From the NCBI GenBank assembly GCA_036506495.1, contig DASXRQ010000101.1, positions 1 through 22,374 of the forward strand: a stretch of DNA of 22,374 nt, in the 5' to 3' direction. The position numbers and the translations under genes were made by a program. Positions 20,222 to 22,374 of the stretch are shown piece after piece (the first letter of the stretch is position 1; every line of letters starts with the position of its first letter). The DNA comes from DASXRC01 sp036506495. GTDB taxonomy: Bacteria > Actinomycetota > Actinomycetes > Mycobacteriales > Micromonosporaceae. The notes under the pieces are model-generated. The model was not told where the DNA came from. It did not search any database and was given only the letters and a program-made list of their open reading frames with translations.

Positions 20222-20671
20222 ATGTCGACCAATACGGTCCAGTCACCGATGGTTCCGGCTCACGTGCTGCCACACCGCAGCCCTGCCGAGTTGGTCAAGC
20301 TGGCCCGGCGCGGGCTGGACGAGGCGGGGCAGACCCGGCCGGACGGCCTTCGGTACGCGGCCGCCCACCTCGCGGCGCTGCGCGCCGCCGCGGCCATGCT
20401 GGCCGCCCGCGCCCGGCCGGCGCCGGGTCGGCGCAACCGGGTGACGAGCGTCTGGGCGTTGCTCATGCTCGTGGCGCCCGAGCTGGGGGAGTGGGCGAGC
20501 TTCTTCGCCACCGGCGCCGCGAAGCGCGCGGCGGCGGAGGCCGGCATCCCACGGGTGGTGAGCGCCCGCGAGGCGGACGACCTGCTCCGAGCGGCGGAGC
20601 AGTTCGTGGCGGTGGTGGAGCTGGCGCTGGGCCTGGCCCACCAGCCGACCCTCGACGGGCTCGCCGCCTGA
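20222..20671 (+). CDS. SAV_6107-family HEPN domain protein
   Basis: This 149-residue, mostly helical protein begins MSTNTVQSPMVPAHVLPH; its ATG is preceded by AGGAGAGG at normal spacing. 'SPAELVKLARRGLDEA', 'RPDGLRYAAAHLAALRAAAA', 'VTSVWALLMLVAPELGEWAS' and 'SAREADDLLRAAEQFVAVVE' correspond to the HEPN_SAV_6107 family found upstream of imuA'/imuB in Streptomyces and relatives. HEPN folds are four-helix bundles, often RNases or their inactive relatives. An R-x4-H pattern is present at Arg44-His49, but whether it is catalytic here is unknown. First gene of the damage-inducible unit; ImuA' follows 59 bp later. No function is established for the family. Confidence 0.85.
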   Translation: MSTNTVQSPMVPAHVLPHRSPAELVKLARRGLDEAGQTRPDGLRYAAAHLAALRAAAAMLAARARPAPGRRNRVTSVWALLMLVAPELGEWASFFATGAAKRAAAEAGIPRVVSAREADDLLRAAEQFVAVVELALGLAHQPTLDGLAA

Positions 20672-20730
20672 GCGGCGGCGCGCCACGACGCCACCGAGCA
20701 CCGGCACCGAGGGGGAAACGAGGTAACGCC

Positions 20731-21495
20731 ATGGCGGGCCTGGAGTTGGTCCGGTCCGCCGCGCTGGCAGGACTGGTCCGCAGCGCCAGCAAGTACGCCG
20801 ATGGTCTGGGTCCCGAAGGCGCGGGCGGCGTGCATCGGACGCTGCCGGTGCTGCCCGAGCTGCGCAACCTGCTGCCCGGTCGGGGGCTGCGTCGCGGCGC
20901 GACCGTGGCGGTCTCCACCGGCCGGCCCAGCTGGCCGATCGGGGCCACCTCGCTCGTGCTGGCCCTTCTCGCCGAGGCGTCCCGAACCGGCTCGTGGTGC
21001 GCCGTGGTGGGAGTGCCCAGCCTCGGGGCGGTCGCGGCGGCGGAGGTCGGCATCGCCCTGGACCGGCTGGCCCTGGTCCCCAACCCGGGCCCGGAGTGGC
21101 CCACGGTGGTCGCGGCGCTCATCGACGGGATGGACGTGGTCGTCCTGGGCGTCCCCGGCCCGGTCCCCGCTCCGCTCGCCGGCCGGCTGGTCGCACGTGC
21201 CCGGCAGCGAGGCGGCGTTCTCATCCCCTACGGCCCGTGGGAGGGTGCGGACGTCACCCTCGAGGCCGAGCGCGGGGTGTGGCACGGGCTGGGGTCGGGC
21301 CGCGGACGGCTGCGCTCCCGGCGGTTGACCATCCTGGCCCGCGGTCGAGGCGCGGCGGCCCGGCCCAAGCGAGCCCAGGTGTGGCTGCCCATCGCACCGG
21401 CCGCCGCGCGCCCGGCCCTCACGCTCGTCACCGGGAAGGCCGCCGACGCTCCCGCGGCGGGGCCGCTGGACGAGCTCGTGGGCGAGGCGGTCTAG
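20731..21495 (+). CDS. imuA': ImuA' (RecA-like accessory protein of the mutasome)
   Basis: This 254-residue protein has a RecA/SulA-like fold: 'RTLPVLPELRNLLPGRGLRR' precedes 'GATVAVSTGRPSWPIGATSL', the position of Walker A in RecA, but the GKT residues are absent, so ATP binding is unlikely. 'GSWCAVVGVPSLGAVAAAEV', 'MDVVVLGVPGPVPAPLAGRL' and 'RGGVLIPYGPW' are typical for actinobacterial ImuA'. The basic region 'RGRLRSRRLTILARGRG' follows, as in related proteins. With ImuB and DnaE2 it supports error-prone lesion bypass in mycobacteria. The ATG has GAGGTAA upstream. Its TAG stop abuts the imuB ATG directly, so the two are coupled. Confidence 0.88.
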   Translation: MAGLELVRSAALAGLVRSASKYADGLGPEGAGGVHRTLPVLPELRNLLPGRGLRRGATVAVSTGRPSWPIGATSLVLALLAEASRTGSWCAVVGVPSLGAVAAAEVGIALDRLALVPNPGPEWPTVVAALIDGMDVVVLGVPGPVPAPLAGRLVARARQRGGVLIPYGPWEGADVTLEAERGVWHGLGSGRGRLRSRRLTILARGRGAAARPKRAQVWLPIAPAAARPALTLVTGKAADAPAAGPLDELVGEAV

Positions 21496-22374
21496 ATGGG
21501 CGCCGCGGTCCGCACCATGTTCGTCTGGTGCCCCGACTGGCCGGTCATCGCGGCCGAGATCGTCGAGGGCGTCTCGGCACACGATCCGGTCGCCGTGCTG
21601 CACGCCAACCGGGTGATCGCCTGTTCGCCGGCGGCCCGCGCCGAGGGGGTGCACCGTGGGCTGCGCAAGCGGGAGGCGCAGAGCCGCTGCCCCTGGCTGG
21701 CCGTGGTCGACCATGACGTCGGGCGCGACGCGCGGGCCTTCGAGCCGGTGGTCGCCGCCGTCGAGGACGTGGCCGCGGGTGTGGAGGTGGTCCGCCCGGG
21801 CGCGTGCGCGCTGGCGGCCCGGGGCCCATCGCGGTACTTCGGCGGCGAGGAGCGGGCCGCCGAGCGGATCATCGAACAGGTCGCGCAGGCCTGTGGGGTG
21901 GAGAGCCAGGTCGGCATCGCCGACGGGGTCTTCGCCGCGGGGCTGGCCGCCCGGGATGGGCGGCTGGTGCCACCGGGTGGCACCCCGCGGTTTCTGGCCG
22001 ACGTCGATGTCACGGCACTCGAGCGTCCACAGTTGACAGACCTGCTGCGGCGGCTGGGCATCCATACCCTCGGCGACTTCGCGGCGCTGCCGGCCGGGGA
22101 CGTGCTGTCCCGGTTCGGGTTCGACGCCGCGCTGGCCCATCGGCTCTCGGCCGGGCAGGACCACCGTCCGCTCGCGGTCCGCCAGCCGCCACCCGATCTG
22201 GATGTGGGCCACCACTTCGACGACCCCCTCGAACGCGTCGACACCGCGGCGTTCGCCGCCCGGTCACTCGCCGAACGGCTGCACGAGCGGCTCGCCGCGT
22301 ACGGTCTGGGCTGCACCCGGCTGGGCATCGAGGCGGTGACCGCGCACGGGGAGGAGCTGCACCGGGTCTGGCGG
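21496..22374 (+). CDS. imuB: ImuB (DNA polymerase Y-family protein, catalytically inactive type), partial at right edge
   Basis: The first 293 residues are present. The Y-family N-terminal part reads 'RTMFVWCPDWPVIAAEIV' where active polymerases have a metal-binding 'DMDAFFA'-like sequence; the second catalytic motif (SIDE in active enzymes) is 'RPGACALAARGPSRYFGG'. So the acidic triad is not kept, as known for ImuB. 'VIACSPAARAEGVHRGLRKR' and 'AQSRCPWLAVV' (finger/palm region), 'SQVGIADGVFAAGLAAR' and the HhH thumb 'LLRRLGIHTLGDFAALPAGD' are clear. ImuB is a scaffold that binds the beta clamp and brings DnaE2 to lesions; the clamp-binding C-terminus and any dnaE2 gene lie beyond the window. 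Confidence 0.93.
   Translation, partial: MGAAVRTMFVWCPDWPVIAAEIVEGVSAHDPVAVLHANRVIACSPAARAEGVHRGLRKREAQSRCPWLAVVDHDVGRDARAFEPVVAAVEDVAAGVEVVRPGACALAARGPSRYFGGEERAAERIIEQVAQACGVESQVGIADGVFAAGLAARDGRLVPPGGTPRFLADVDVTALERPQLTDLLRRLGIHTLGDFAALPAGDVLSRFGFDAALAHRLSAGQDHRPLAVRQPPPDLDVGHHFDDPLERVDTAAFAARSLAERLHERLAAYGLGCTRLGIEAVTAHGEELHRVWR

Noticed and set aside
1..22374. tRNA, rRNA, insertion sequence or prophage genes
   Set aside because: No cloverleaf-like CCA-proximal arms, transposase motifs, terminal repeats with target duplication or phage proteins were recognised.

Overview
The window is very G+C-rich and gene-dense, with many GTG starts. Its gene content points to a spore-forming actinomycete, most likely of the family Micromonosporaceae: a class II DAHP synthase, a PASTA kinase beside an Rv2175c-type protein, split heterodimeric lycopene cyclase subunits, an SAV_6107-type HEPN protein with ImuA'/ImuB, and an actinobacterial LexA box. 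The family placement is inferred from protein character, not from a search.

Left part (1-7.7 kb). A dihydrofolate-reductase-like protein runs off the left edge, divergent from a ruined HxlR regulator. The HxlR remnant is fused tail-to-tail with the remnant of a minus-strand gene at what looks like a deletion scar near 885-897. Next come the shikimate-pathway entry enzyme (class II DAHP synthase), a convergent transketolase, a frameshifted DUF4262 gene, a low-specificity threonine aldolase, and a minus-strand iron-storage operon (bfd-bfr-GNAT) behind an iron-box-like element.

Middle part (8-17.7 kb). An endonuclease IV gene overlaps the 3' end of a four-PASTA membrane Ser/Thr kinase. The kinase is divergent from an Rv2175c-type DNA-binding protein, which is followed by crtYc/crtYd-like lycopene cyclase subunits and a barstar-like gene. 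Convergent to these are a polyprenyl diphosphate synthase and an upstream XRE regulator. Then come a small Cys-rich protein, methylenetetrahydrofolate reductase and a CDP-alcohol phosphatidyltransferase-like protein. The set DAHP synthase, kinase, Rv2175c, IdsA, MTHFR parallels Mycobacterium tuberculosis Rv2178c-Rv2172c. Carotenoid cyclase genes and a barstar sit where mycobacteria carry a mannosyltransferase.

Right part (17.7-22.4 kb). Three minus-strand genes (GNAT, YbaK-type deacylase, EamA transporter) precede a DNA-damage cassette on the plus strand: HEPN protein, ImuA' and ImuB (cut by the right edge). Its promoter has a near-consensus PafBC/RecA-NDp-type element followed directly by a perfect LexA box. 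A 16-bp perfect hairpin lies in the roughly 260-nt leader. This cassette is the most interesting functional unit here.

A recurring regulatory theme is a TANNNT box exactly 6 nt before the start codon of several genes that lack a Shine-Dalgarno sequence (aroG, metF, eamA and the fragment at 1123). This suggests leaderless transcripts.
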